A stretch of DNA of 64,000 nucleotides, taken from assembly GCF_050948175.1 (NCBI RefSeq), contig NC_135195.1, positions 11,622,001 through 11,686,000 of the forward strand, given 5' to 3'. The DNA is from Xylocopa sonorina (Eukaryota > Arthropoda > Insecta > Hymenoptera > Apidae). The notes under the pieces were generated by a model. It made no database searches, was not told the origin of the DNA, and worked only from the letters and a program-made list of their open reading frames with translations. Every line of letters starts with the position of its first letter. Position 1 is the stretch's first letter. A program made the translations under genes and the position numbers. Shown in pieces: positions 26,001 to 39,814 of this stretch.

Positions 26001-28761
26001 GGAAAGAATATGCGATAAATCTTAGGAGATGATAAGGTATACGGAAGCAAGAGGAACGTGTGTTTTCTAAAGTTTAATGAGGTTCCATTAAATTATAGAA
26101 ACGATATGTACGTATGGATGTGATTAATTCTGGTATTTGTTTGGCGTCCCAAAAATGGCACCTATTAATTACTGAAGTTAAGCGTGTTTCTTCGATCCAC
26201 TAACTGCACGATTTATCCCAGAGAGACGCCTCTGTAAAACGTGTTGTAGGTGTCGATAATACTCTCCGCACGCAAGTATGAATTTATGAAGCGCGTGGCG
26301 CACCGTGAGCCGGCCGATTAATTATAACGCGATTTAAATCCTATTTAAATTATCACGCGCAATTAGCGATTGAAGGGTTTAAAGGTGGCTTGTATAAATA
26401 CGTTAACGCCTGACAACCTAGAAAATCGCGGGTGGGTAAACTTTCTTACTCGCAGGATACGTCAAGTCGTATTTATGGAACTCCGCGCGAGGGTACTAAA
26501 CTGCACCAACCGCCAATATATCCACGATCTTCTCTCTTCGCGTTCTTGAAAGAGAAAAAAAGAAAAGATATTTACGCCTCGACATTTCAACCCCCGAAAT
26601 TAGGCCCACGTAGCGGCGTTACTCGCTGCCACGACCTAATAACTCTTCCTTCGCCCCCGTTTATCCGCAACTTCCACGTTCCATTTCGTACCGCATGAAT
26701 TTCCAGATGGCGAAAACTCCGCTGGCTCGTTCCAATTACCGTATCCGCATCTTAAAAGCGCGTTTCAGCGTCGAATTGCTTGAGATTGAAACGCTAATTA
26801 CCGCTTTGATCCTGCCCCACGGCGGCGCGACATGGCGCGCGGCATCGACCGGGTGCCGGGCAAGTGCCAGTGACATGCAGAACCGTAGGTAAGCAACCTC
26901 TGCCCCCGTGCCGTGTTCGAACCCTGCGAGCGAGCACGGCCACCTCGAGCCGACCCTCTTCAAGCATGGCCACGCGGGGGACCGGGATACCTGCTGTCAC
27001 TTATCGGTGGCCTCGTTACCAGCTCTCTCTCCCGGTAACGAGTCATTAGACAGCTGACTGGTCCGATTCGCCCTCTCTGTCTCCCTCCGGCTGCACCTTT
27101 TCAGCGCGCACCCTTCCATCGCGTCCACCTTTCGACCTGTCCCCAGCTCGCGCTCTCCTGCAGTCTCTCACCCTCTGACGACGGTAACTCCGTTACCATC
27201 GACGTTAGCCTCTCCAAGTCTGATATTAAACTTAAGGGGGCGTGTTATGCAAGCGTATCTGCGGTATATGAATATCGTCGCAACGATTTCAATCGGTCTT
27301 AAACCCGTCGAAACGATCGCGCGCTACCGTCCACGGGTGGATGCTCTTTTTCAGGGTTCATGAAACCACGTTGCAACGATGACAGGAATTTCTAATATAT
27401 CTCGCTGGGAATTTCTGACAGACGTCTCCTGCGAAATACTTGCTGTGGGGTGTTACAATTTGATTCGTGGAATCTGTGGGGGGTGAGAAAGTCGGGAGCT
27501 CTACGCGTTATTGCAAATTGATGAGACATTAAAATTAAAATACTTCGCGGACTTGTAGTATCTTGATGTAACGTTCGATGTTAGGTTGATAAGAATAATT
27601 TTGTCGCGAAATGAATCCGCAGCTGAATCCAAGAGCGTCGAGGCTTTTGTTAAAGCCACATTGTACCGCGTCTGCGACTCAGCTCGCGTTCGTTGTCAGA
27701 CCTCGCGAGACAGAGGACGAATACAATTTAATCCTAACATTTTAATTATCGCGATAATCTTCGAGCAGAACGTCGACGTTGCAAGACGACGAGTGGTCCG
27801 AGTTTCTCATTAAACCGACACTTTTATTTTACGCGTCCCGCGTAAATGCTATTAAGTTAGTTCCCGCACGGGATGTCCGCGTCCTCGTCGGAAGAAAGCG
27901 CTGAACGGCGTAATCGCACGGTTAGCAAGAGGGGAGTTTCGCGCTGCCAGGAACCGCGGCTAGCGGCTGTTCTAAGGAGATTTTCGAGGCTGCACGCTTC
28001 CCACAAGGATTTTCCGGAGGCGCTGAATCCGCCGGCGGAAAACCAAAATAACTCAATTAAAGAATTTCCATGAATCCCGACCGAGTTACCACCGGATACA
28101 TATTTATGATCTGATCATTCCCGCGCTTGGCAATTTGAATCGCACCGGCGGCCACCCTGCTCCTGCGTCTCAACTTCCTGGTTTTGTTGCTGCCACTTTG
28201 GCCCGCGAAACTTTCCGAATAGTCGACAGATTTTTTGGATAAACGAATTAGAGAGTATGCCCCGTGAAACGGTGATCGAGGTTGGCTTTGTGAAGGTTCT
28301 TGCCGAGCAGAATTTTAAGTTTCTTTAGAATAAGTTCGCAAACGGGTGGAGGTGTTGTATATTGATATTTCTTAAGGAAATGATAGCTCCAGCGATTATA
28401 TATTAAGTAAAATTGTCAAATTTCATCGTGACAATTTGAATTCTTCTTTTATTATTGCAGTCAGATTGTCGAATCACTCGTGTCTGCCGTGTCGTCGACT
28501 TTACTACTGAAATACTAAAAATCCATCCATCTCGCATTCTAAAACTTCTAACGATCAATATTTTCTTTCGCTCGTCAAAAGTTATCGCGCCGGGCATCAC
28601 GTGAATCTATTAAATGATATCTTTTAATTACCTCCATAAACATCGCCCCGGTGAAAAGCGACGGAGAAAGGCGGTGGAGGGACGAGGAGCGTTTGAAAAC
28701 GGCGATACTCAAAGGATACAAACAGCAGTGGTACCATCAAACCGGTACAAGTCGAGCCTTA

Positions 28762-28868
28762 TAAAAAAAGGGGGGTAGGTGAAATAAAAAAAGAAAAGGA
28801 AACCAGAAAACTAAATGAAAAAGAAAAAACGAGAAGCACGTAGAAAGGAGGAAAAAGAGTGATAAAAG
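28762..28868. repeat. A-rich purine tract
   Basis: About 105 bp of A- and G-dominated sequence, with several AAAAAAG runs, between CpG-rich segments. No gene is visible. Confidence 0.75.
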
Positions 28869-29269
28869 CCAGAGTTGCATGCATGTCTCTCGGGGGGATC
28901 ATAAAAACCGTTGACACGTTCAGCATTCACGGCCCTCAAACGCGACGGAACCGTAGAAAATTGCACAAGCCCCGGGCCGGGGCCACCGTCAGCAGCCACA
29001 AGGCAATTACTCGGGGCCGGTCTCTGTCGGTTCTTAAAAATTGCGTTTAGCACCGCGAGCGGCAGAGGCAGAGGCAAAGGTTTGCTCGCGGGACGATCCA
29101 GAAATTGCGCGAGGGGAAGAAACAGTGTGGCCGCTCTGTGCGCGGACCGTTCGTTTCGCCTCGTATGTAAAGGGGTTTGCGCCTGCCTCCTCCGCCGCGA
29201 TTCCGTTCCTCTTTGTCCCCGTGTTCTCCTCTGGCTTGCTCTTTCGAGAAGCTCCCGAGTATCGGACGA

Positions 29270-29560
29270 CGAGAGACGGAGGAAACTGGGGAGGAGTGAA
29301 AAGGATAAAGAGGGTCAAAGTCGGGGATGGAACGGGAGAGGAAAACAGGGACGAGGGGGTCGAAGCGGATGTGGAGTACCCGAAGACTGTAGTGAGAAGG
29401 CAAAGAGGGGGGAGCCAAAAAAAAAAAAAAAAAAAAGAGAGAAAGGGAAAAAAATGGCGTAGACGGCTCGGTAGCAGGAAGTCGAGGCCAAGAAAGGAGA
29501 GTGGATAAAGGAAAGAGGAGCCGGGGACGCGAAAAGAGAAGAGAAGAGAGTCTCGAGGCG
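29270..29560. repeat. Long purine tract with internal poly-A
   Basis: About 290 bp strongly biased to A/G on the plus strand, with a 20-base poly-A run at 29,417-29,436 in its centre. ORFs across it read as Lys/Arg/Gly-rich on one strand and Phe/Pro/Ser-rich on the other. I treat these as base-bias shadows. Confidence 0.8.
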
Positions 29561-32345
29561 GGGTGGCGACGGGCAGCGGTTGGATTTCATTTCGTCTTGT
29601 CTCTTTGATGTCCGTGATGCGTGCTGCTGGCCCGCTTCTGCCTTTTTAACAAACTCATCTCCTCGGCGACCCTTAATCTCCGCCCTTTGGGCCGTTCTAT
29701 CCACCTTTCTTTCCTTTCCGTGCGACTCTCTAAGGGAACCTCCACGTGTATATCCTTGCGAGCGATTGTATGCGAGCGTGCACGTATACACGTATGTACG
29801 TGTACGGTCAGTAGCGAACTTACGTTGCTCTTTAGAAACAGAACGTACATTTGTATGCGAGCATGCGAGGGCACGCGTGCGTCGATGGACGTCTCTGGGC
29901 TCTTTATACGACTACGAATATCTGAGGATGGTACGCATTACGCCATTTATGTGGTGGCAGGTTTCAGTAAAGATCACTATCTTCCGCATGAGCCGCTTAA
30001 CCCCGCCGCTATCCTGCTCGGCGGAGATTATTTCCGAGCTGGCCAATACCGCACGCGGTATTTTATCGGTGCGGTTTCTAGTCAATTTCTTTTCCTCGAT
30101 TCTCGATGGCTGGTGATCGATTTAAACAGCTATCGTTTGAATATATCTGCAGAGCTTCCGATAGGTTTTGTGGAAAATGCAATGCTCAAATTGTAATCTT
30201 CGAAATACTTGTCCTCGATGATGACCAAGTTAGTACCATGCAGAGAAATAACCCGTAAAACATAATCAAATTCTCATCAGATTTCCAAACAACTCTCTAA
30301 ATTCCAGCTCGTTGATTCATAGCGTGAAACGTCTTCGAAATTGACCTCTTTCGTTTCGAGCACCCCGCGCAGCCACCCTCGTCCGCAGGCACCCCGTTTC
30401 TTTTTCCTTCTTTTTTCTTTTTATTTTCAAAACACGATCATTACCGAAGTTTATTGCCTCGTAACGATCTGGCTCCCCCGAGTAGAACATCGTTTGCGGA
30501 AAAAGGGTCACATCCGCATTGTGCTCGCGAAAATTAAGTGGCCCCTTTTGTACGTCGACCCCTCGTTGCCGTTGATCGCCGCGGCTCGTCGCCGTTCGTG
30601 GCTATTACGCGAGTAAAGGGACGGGAGCGTTTCGGCGCGGCTCACGGTTATGCCGCGGAACAACGCTGTCTACGAGCATAAGTCATCGCCCTCGCCAGGA
30701 GGTGTCGTAAAAAGGGGTGTACGGAGGAAGTCCCGTGCGAGAAACGCGTCGGGACTACGGTCACGCGTGTTTAGACGCACGTGCCTCGAGCCTCCTACCC
30801 GAGGCGAGCATAATTTTATTCGAAAATCTGTTGGTGTGCGTTAATCAGTGTGAGACAGGGTGCCAGCATTACTGTCTCGTTATCGATGGCATTGTTTCTT
30901 AAAACTGTTCATTCCCAACTTACGGTACGATATTGTAAACTACAGAAATGTTTGAAAATTCTCACGATACCACTAAAGTTTTATTCACCGCACACGATAT
31001 CCAACGATAGCAGACAGAAAAAAAAGAGGCGATCGACCCTCGCGACAAAGAGGACCACCGTGCGCCAGGAGAAATACCAAAGCAGGGACGAGAGATCCGT
31101 CGAAACAGCCCGTCGCCCCATTCACCCGATTCCGCGTCTCTCTCGCGTGGGAGCGACCGCGTGCTATCGCCGCGTTATTAGTATGGCGGAGCGTTTTCTA
31201 GGAGCGTCGATATGGCTAAGAGAAAAGGGGGTGACTCGTCGTAAAAGGGGTTTGCGGTGGGGTGGTACGTGGGAGGTCCTGGTTTCGGTTTAGCGCCGCT
31301 GAAACGTGGCCGTGGGTTCCACGCGCGCCGCGGGGGTCCTTGTTAGGGGCGCGGAACGGAACGAGGACGACACGCACCCACCCCGTCCCTCGGGTCTCCT
31401 TTCTTCGGGCAGCAGCTCACGCTCGTTACCGCATTCACCACCTTCGTTGCCGCTCTCTATTTTGTCGCATTTGCATTTATCGCCCCCGCGCGGCCCGTCG
31501 TTCGCTGTTTCCACTAGGTTACCTATATTTTCAATATCAATGGATCCGTCGAAGGGGGTCCTGCGGACGGAATCTCCGCGTCCGTGTTACGTTCTTGCGG
31601 CGGGGCCCCTGCGACGCGCAGGCGGAAGTAATTTACGGCGGGGCGCGCGTCGAATTCTTTTTTTCGGACACTTTGTTCGCGTTCGCGTTTAACGACGTAT
31701 CTGACGATCCTGGGGTTGCGGCGAGAGATGGGGATGGTGCTGTGAATAGGATATTAATGAGAGTCGTAAGTGATCGCCGAAGCAATAAACGGATAATCGT
31801 TGCCGTTTAAGCGGTTTAGGGACTGTGAACGTAGCGAAGCGTGTTTCGTTTCATGGAGATTCCTCAACTGTGGCAAATGAAGTTCGTTTTAAGATGTTTT
31901 TGAAACAATTTGTTTCTTGTGGTTGTAACGTTAACTAAGTAACTTTCGATACTGTCGACGCGACACCGCTTTGAATGTAGTGCTTCGTGTACTACCATTT
32001 GTCAGAATCGCTACGGCTTTCAAGCATTAACTGCACATAGGGGTGAGCGTTGAAGAGGTCTTTTAAATAAGGGGTAACTCTATAAGTATCCATGTACGGG
32101 ATATACTTTGATAAATATGCATAACTCGAGGGGTTGAAATTCATGTTTAAATAGTCAACTCCGACATGCTCGTGCTCGTCGTGACATCTTGCTTATAAAA
32201 CTTTCACATTGTGCTAATAACACTTTTATTTTATTCATGATATACAAGATGATACTAGGAGAATAGAGGATAAAACAAGGAGAATGAATTAAGGAAATTA
32301 CTATATTTTTTCTCGATCGATCGTATCTTACCAGTATTTCCTTCG

Positions 32346-32460
32346 AAATTGCCATGGACCATCGAGGTAATTTCGCAAAAATTACCATGGAATTCCGGAT
32401 CGTTTCATTCGAAACGGGATGGTACAGAGAAACGAATCCCACGATATCCGACGATATCCG
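32346..32460. repeat. Cluster of short inverted and direct repeats
   Basis: Four structures lie in 115 bp. AAATTGCCATGGA (32,346) recurs with one mismatch at 32,379. GGTAATTT (32,366-32,373) pairs perfectly with AAATTACC (32,379-32,386). CGTTTC (32,401) pairs with GAAACG (ends 32,416). ACGATATCCG is duplicated head to tail at 32,441-32,460. No transposase or terminal repeat pair with a target-site duplication was recognised. Confidence 0.7.
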
Positions 32461-33293
32461 CAACCGTGTACCCTAGCCCTTGCTTCGCCAGCTGTTATTG
32501 ACCGTCTTCGCCAGATCGTCCGTAGGAACGGCACCATTTGGCTGATCGTCCGTCGCGTGCAAACTACCGCAGAAAGAGCTGAATAATCTCCTTGGCCAGC
32601 AACAGTAAAACGATAGCCCGTGGCGATGCTGACGCGAATTCTTCAATCCTACCAAGAAATCGATGCATTAAAAAATCCTTTGAATACTGGTTCGCAACAT
32701 TTTCTTCGAGCATTTAACACGCGATTATACCATAACGAGCTACACGTTTAACTTGCTACATTCATTAAGCACTTGTAACTTGCATTGCAAGATACATGGA
32801 CCGTTTCACCTCGACCATTTCCCGTCTTAACGCAAGCCACGGTGAATATCACCGCGGTACGCGTACCGATCGGTCATACGCGGGCAGAAACGCGTGTCAC
32901 GTTCATTGTTCCCGTTTCTGTTGGAGATTTTCAGCGGCCGGCGTACGTAATCGCGGGATAACGTCTGTTTTTAAGCGGTAAATTCGAACGGTGCACGCGA
33001 ATGGCGGAGGCGAGCCGCGCGGCTTGCCGGGAATCGGCAGTCGATCGCGGCTCGCCGGATAGGTATCAGCGCGCGCGGCCCTTTAAATCAAAAAATCCAA
33101 TCCCCTCGAAAACACGAGTCTGACAATACTGGCCTCGCAGCACCAGTCCGGGCATCCGGTATTTCGCGGAGCTACCCCGTGCACGGGCATCAATCCGGGT
33201 TATACGTGCTCGTAACGTATCTGCCCTGCCGTTGCGACCGCGCGTCCACACATACGCGTCCATTCGATAACCCAAATAACGAGTCGCCAGAGT

Positions 33294-33296
<3 letters not shown>

Positions 33297-33333
<37 letters not shown>
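33297..33333. repeat. (AG)n microsatellite, about 18 units
   Basis: A pure AG dinucleotide run of 37 bases, the longest clean microsatellite in the window. It should be length-polymorphic. Confidence 0.95.
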
Positions 33334-33337
<4 letters not shown>

Positions 33338-33779
33338 GGCGACAAACAGGCCATGATCCTTTTCGACGATTCGACGTTGGTAAATAGAGCCGCCTTTATG
33401 GCAGCAGCGAACGCGAAGCCGTGTAATACCGTCTGGCTTCTGGTGATGGGGTTCGCGCGACGGTTCTCGTATCTAAATGATCGGATTAATCTCGAGCGAC
33501 TCGTAATTTTTCACACGCATCTCATACATCCTACATACGAGGCGTGCATATCGGATATGTCAGAATCGCAATCGAACAACCACCGTGTACCGCACAGTGG
33601 TCAGGGTATATTCCCACGTCCGGGGATTACCACCTGGTGTATGTATCCCTCTCGAATAGATCTCTGGATCTCGCGTCCTCGAGCGGCAGTAGGCGATACC
33701 GTTGGGTCTGATTCTAGGAGGCGCACAGTAGATACGGTCGTTGCGTAGTCGGCCACGCTATAGGGAACCAGGCAAGCAT

Positions 33780-33906
33780 AGGGAGAGGCAGGTAGGTATG
33801 GACAGGCAATAGAGAGGCGCGCAGGCTAGGAGGCAGGCAAGCAGACAGACGGGGTAGGCATGCTATGTTAGGCCGTTTGGCTGCCTGACTGGCTGACTGG
33901 CGGGAT
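33780..33906. repeat. Degenerate GGCAGG / CTGGCTGA simple repeat
   Basis: About 125 bp built from impure GGCAGG, GGTAGG and then CTGACTGG/CTGGCTGG units. It resembles in style the degenerate repeat near 1 kb. No coding role is visible. Confidence 0.75.
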
Positions 33907-36900
33907 GGCTGGCTATCGAGCGACGCCGATGCAATTCCAATTCCTAGCTGTCAGCGGCAGAGCCGCGGGAGACGCGTCCATTCGTGATCAGCCTCCCGTG
34001 AAATCCTGTGCCTCCCCCGGCAACGAAACCCAGTCACTCTCTCTCCATCCCTCGCAGCCTCTATCCCACGATCTCGTTCCCACTCGTTCTCTACTCTCCT
34101 CGCTGCTACCCCGTGGTCGTCCGTCCTCGTCCGACGTTCTGTCTTATTCCCTCCCGTATCTGGCTGCTGTCAACTGGAATTCCCTCGCGCGCGTCCCTGT
34201 TTTCCCCCGAACATCGACTCCCCCTTTCGCCGTTCCGTCCGTGTTAATGCGTCAAATGCGTGGCATCCGCGGATACCGAGTTTTGCGTCCTAAAGAGCTG
34301 GAAGCCTCCATTCAGGCCAATTTCCCGGTCCCGGCTGGCTGCTCGCGCGCGATGACACGCGATTTACGATTCGTGGCGGAGACGGTTTCCTTCCGAGGTG
34401 GACGATCGTATCGAGGACGCCAAGGTGGCGATCTTTCGATCGTTTCACCGCGAATTAACTCGAACTTGATTCCCCGACGTCCGATCCCAACTCGTTTCTC
34501 CTCGAATCTAGCTTCAACCGGACTCGAGATCCAGTTGGTCGAAGTAGTTCAGCACGACGGAAGTTGGATCGTTGAATCCGATAACAGCTGAACCGGCAGA
34601 TGGACAGGGTGAAACGGGAAGGAGATAAACGTCGTTACAACACACGCGGATCTCGATACCGTGGGTATTGTGGGACGGCTATACCTTCGTTCCTCGACAT
34701 CGAGCTACATCCTATCCGCGGCTATCATCGTGCTCGTCGACGTTGGCTTCTTTCACGGGGGCGCGCGACCGGCTACGACAGCGTGCGAGACAGCGAACGA
34801 GCGATTGGAGACGCGTGAGGGGAAGTAAGACAGAGACTTTACTCGAACGAGAAAAGAGGCGGTGGAGAGACGATGGACTAACCGCGAGGGAAGGATACAC
34901 GAGGAGGCACGGCGGTGAGATTGCCCTAACACACAACACAATCCGGCGGCTTCGTCTGCTTCGATGGATTTTAAAAGATCCCCGAGATTATTACTTTTTC
35001 CTTTTCTTTCATTTTCATTCTTCTATTATTATTTCAGAGGAGCGAGGAGCGGATGGTTGCGCCCGCGCAACCACCCCGTCCTCCTTTCACCCTTACCCAT
35101 TCTCTCTCTCTCTCAAACTGGATGCGCGCTCGAGTTCGCGTGTATACGTGTTGGTCGCGTCCCAGGTTGAGCTAGGCTGGGTTTGGGTTGGGTTGGATGC
35201 GTGGAAACCATGGACGACTTTGGGTAGGCTCGTTGGTTTCCCGCCGCGACTATCGGCGCGTATTGAAGCTCATCGTCACGGAAGTAACGTCGGGACAACG
35301 GCAGCGGGCTGAACCGGGGCGAGGACGGGGACGGGCGCGGGAGAGGAAGGACGCGGCCGCGGAGTGGTTGGAAGAGGCACGGGAGAGGAGGATGCGAGAC
35401 GGGACCAGGGATAAAAACGACACCGCGGAAAGAGAGGGACGTTGCCTCGCGGCGCGAGTAAGGAAAGAGGAAGCGGCGGGAAGGGTGGCACCAGATGCTG
35501 TCGCTTCTACCCAACGACGTACCCCCTTCTCTCGCGTGCCTTTGCTTCCATTTCGTGTCGATGCTCCTCTCGGAGGCTTTTTCCGCCTCCAAGTCTCGCG
35601 GATGTATACGGACGAAGAACAGCTTCTGATAATAGCCCTCGGATGTAGGGGCCTTTGAATTTACCGAGATCGACGCGGGCCACTTACATTACCGCTCATC
35701 GGTATTTACTCATCCATCGAACCCGCTTACTCGATAGAAATTAATCGCAACCACTGAAATCTGGATAAGTAGAACGTATCCGTATCCATTTCGTAACTGC
35801 GTTGCAACTATCCTCGAACTGTTTGCACGGCTGAGACGATGCACCGTTAACGACAGAAGTTTAGCGTTGAAACGCTGGCGTAAAAATTCATCGGAACGGT
35901 GCCAGCGGCAAGCATCCCTTAATCCACGGTCTGTTTGGGCGTGAAAGGCGGCGGCAACGTCCTCGCCATCCTCCTGGCGAACGTAAGAGGGCTCGACGCA
36001 TCCGCTCGAATCCCACACGAGCTACGATCTACCTCGCGGCACAATACGCGTCGGCCCCGGCACAAAGCCGAAAGCCGAGCGCTATTATTAACTCCGACCG
36101 ATTTCTTACAATACCGGATTTAGTAAGGGTTGCCCCATTACGTGCAGTTGATCACACCCGTGCCGCAGGTAAAGTACAGGTGTGGGGTATCGGGAAGTTA
36201 AACCCCGAGCGGCCTGAATTACATCCCCATTCGCGATCCCAGTTCGCGTTCACGAGTTAATTTAATTTTTGTGAAAAGGTTACGAAGAAAATCCAAAGTC
36301 CAGTCTGCTCGAAAAAGTTCGAGAACATTTACGATCAATCGTAGCGATGGGGAATCGTAGTAATTTGCCTGTGCTTACGATTCTCGAACTTTGATTTATC
36401 CGCAAAATAGTCTCGAACTATTTGAACTGTTGCGAAGACGAGGGGACAGTTTCTGGAACGTGGAACTGAGAGCAACTTGGACAAAGAGGCGAATAGGACA
36501 ATGCGTTCGCGCAAACCGAACGTATCGCTATTGTATCCCTAATTCTATTGTTGTATTTCGAGAAATCGACAATTTGCAAGAACGTTAAGACTGTACTCTT
36601 TGTGTGTATCGAATAGTTGAAAATTTTGTTCGAGGAAAATAAGTTTATGAGGAACATGTACGTATAGGGGAGGGTGAGACGCGTAAGAGTTGTTCCACGA
36701 TCGAAGCTGAAGATGTTAGCTCGGTAGACCGAGCCAAGCGGAAATAAGATCACAATGGCTCTCCTCGGTTAAGACAGTATTACATAGCGGTACCACGGTG
36801 TAACAAGGATAAGCTCCTAAAAGCTGCAGTTGCTGCCAATCGTTGTGTACATTGATCCCTTCTCTGTGCTTCGTGCTTCGCGGAGCGTCTCGTACGCGTT

Positions 36901-39792
36901 TCAAAGGATTTTTGCCAACGACACCTCGCCGGAAAGCTCGTTCAAGCTGCGAATCTTCTTGGTAAAACGACAGCATTCGTCACAGTATCTTGCCCGTGCG
37001 TTTTATAACTCCTTTCGAATTAAGATCCCTGTAAAAAGACACGAAAGAAGGGTGGAAACCTGAGCGTGTGGTTCCATGAAACACCCTATTCCTTATGCCT
37101 TCTAACATCTTTACGACAATACGGATTGTAAAGTAGATTTTATTTCCGCTAAAATCTTATCGAATTGGAAAACAATTTTATATGTAATTAGCAAAATTAT
37201 AAATTTATAAATATTATATCAAGAGGCCCAGTTTGTTCGGGAGTATTCTGTTTTCGATGGAACCTGGCAACCATAAGTAATCGCGCAGAAATTATTCCGT
37301 CGTTACTCCGCCAACTGGTCGTAGAAAGCTGCACACACGCGTCTCGACCACCCTTAGGGCGAAACCTCGCCTCGACTCTCGCCACGAGTCGTTACTTCGA
37401 GCCAGTGGATCAACGAACGCAACAAGGGACCCATCTCGTCGAAACAAGACTCAGGACCATCCACAGGACCAGCTCGACGTCGACACTCTCCCTACGTCAA
37501 TTTCTTTCCACGGTGGATACGAGAGATCGCCGTTGGACGAAGGAGGGCGGAGGCGGGTCAAGTCGGTGGGTTCGCCGATTCCTCGTGTGTATGGAACCCA
37601 CGATACATCATTTTCGGCTGGGATGATCTTACGGTAGATTTACCATTCGTACAGTTTATGGGCGTCGGTCTGGGCCATAAACTTGGTTGGCAATGACGGG
37701 AACGCGGCTCGCCGTCGACCAACTTGGGTAAGCTTCGGCCTGAAGCCTGGATGCTACGAGGAACGACGACGGAGCGAGAAGGGTGAAGTAGAGAGGAACC
37801 TTCCAGGGGGTAGGCGGGGGTGTAAGTAGTTGGGGATCCTGCGGAGGCAATAATCGTGTCCCCCAGGTTGCACCACCGACCAAAGTGCCGTCGATCTGCT
37901 GCTACACGCTAACCTTACGTCCCGTCGAGCGCCATTACTCGAGCCAGGCACTCGAAGGATTCTTATTCCTTCGCGCAACTATCTTTTTCAATCCGGCTTG
38001 CTCGTTACCTGATAACGTATGCGGTGCGACAACTTTTTTGGAGTTGTACATTCCCGATCATTGTTATAATTGACGCAGTCTTTCTTTGGAATTCGTGGAG
38101 TGATTTGGAGGGTCGATTCTTGAAAACTGGAGGGTGGATTTTTATCGTTGAAGATTGTAAAGCTTCCCTTCTTTTTTTTGTGATATAATACTTTCTTCGT
38201 TAATCAATCGGATATTGAAATTCGTAATTGAATTGTGTATTCCCATTTATCGATTCTATCGACGATTTAATCAGGATCGAGGAAAGCAGAGAAAGAAAGT
38301 CGTCAGTTCCCGCCTGCCGTTATCCGGTTGAAAATAGTCCGGCTATTAATAAAAGAATCAATTATCTAAAAATTGCGTACCGCAGAAGGAGATTCTATAG
38401 ATAATCGGGTTACAAAGCCCGGCTTGGCGCCCGTTCGCACCGTGTACGTCTCCGTTGCGCAATCGAACAACAACGATTACAAAGCTTATTAGCGGGTGGC
38501 AAGCGCGGAGGAAAGAGTCGCGGCGATCGTTATTGTGCGGGTAAACAATGCACCGAAAGCGCAATTATCGGAATGTGCTCATTCCCCAGGAGGAGCGACG
38601 CGCGGGCGCGTAACGACGCGTACAAATGCGATCCGGTGTGCACGTCGCGGGGCTTAATGCGAATCGGATCACCGTCGATTCGTCGCGGAACGCGGTAAAT
38701 CCTTTTTGCGCCGGTGTCATTCATCGATTCCCAGGATCCGTCCGGGACGTACGCCCGCGCGCGGCCACGGACACAGATTCGAGAGAAAATCTTTGACGTC
38801 CCGCGGAAATTTCTTTCCGATTCGCGTCACGATTTTTGGTTATTTCGTGTCCCTTTCCTTCCGTCTCGCGTGCACATTCACGTGAATTTATTTGCGTAAG
38901 TTCGCCCGTTCGCTCCCTGAAATTATATCTTCTAAACAAACGTTTCGCTTTTTTCTCTTATGGAAATCTTTTATTCTTGTTCTTCAGGTCGTTATCGTTT
39001 TGTTCCCCCTGTGTTTGTCAACGTCCTCGTCTGGCATGTTTATCTATTGATTTTTCTTGCTGCTCTATTTTCCTGTTGGTTTTCTAGTGTCTTTCCCTTG
39101 CTTGTTATTTTTGTCGTTTTACAGCCGAGCGATTAATTATAGTGAAATTATTAATTAACGATATTCACTTATTCGCTTTTTATCTATCTACATGTTAATA
39201 AGCAACCTCGTGGTAATTATTACCAAAAACATTTCGCACCCCTTTCCCGTACCGTCCACCCCCGTTCCTTCCCCGCGAGTCTCACCCTTTTTCCTCTCAA
39301 TTCCTCCTTCTCCGCGTCCAATCTAATAGCATCACAGGCCACGTTCCATCCTCCGTTTTTCCACTCTCTCTCACAGTCGCATCCTCCATTCTTCGTGTCC
39401 TAAATCTTCTTTGCGTCGATGTTCGCAAATTACTCTCCATCCTTTCCCCTTAACCCACTTCCCATCGTTTCCACTTTCCTCTTTTCCATCGTTTTACCGC
39501 CCGTCCGTTCTGTCTCGGTCTTCTCCGCTCGTCCCGCGCAATTCCTCTTCTTCTCCCTTCCATCCCGTGCTATTTGTCCCTTCCGCCACCCCTCGGACGT
39601 CCCCGTCCGGGTGGATCTGAAGCCGAATGGAAATTAAATGCGCAGTCGGCCGTTACGCCGATTGATTTGTATTCTCCGATCTGCAGGCACGCCGGAGGAA
39701 GTGTGCTAAACTGCGGGATTTATGTTCTCTCCTAATTGCGTCGCCTCCACCCCTTGGCCACCCTTCGTTGCATCGTCTACGCGTGATCCATC

Positions 39793-39814
39793 CTCTCTCT
39801 CTCTCTCTCTCTCT
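39793..39814. repeat. (CT)n microsatellite
   Basis: A CT dinucleotide run of about 22 bases within a longer C/T-rich stretch (about 39,235-39,600 is also pyrimidine-biased). Confidence 0.9.

Larger units (their letters stand above)
15400..29250. other. CpG-rich DNA without a recognisable gene
   Basis: I find no supportable coding exon. The longest frame (20,884-21,582, minus strand) is low-complexity sequence antisense to purine/pyrimidine tracts. Short inverted repeats at 15,997-16,033 and 19,551-19,580 and a promoter-like segment near 18,250-18,330 are described under findings. The base composition alternates between CpG-dense blocks and AT-rich homeodomain-like motifs, for example near 26,315-26,400, which would fit enhancer DNA; that is inference only. 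Confidence 0.55.

Noticed and set aside
26910..26935. tRNA-like B box (GTTCGAACC)
   Set aside because: The flanking bases do not form a T-arm stem and no A box or acceptor stem is present.
33905..34591. 228-codon plus-strand frame
   Set aside because: Low-complexity Ser/Arg/Pro composition, no recognised domain, and it begins inside a degenerate simple repeat. Long frames arise by chance in GC-rich DNA.
34668..35312. 214-codon plus-strand frame
   Set aside because: Overlaps other equally open frames on the opposite strand and crosses CT-rich simple sequence; no domain.
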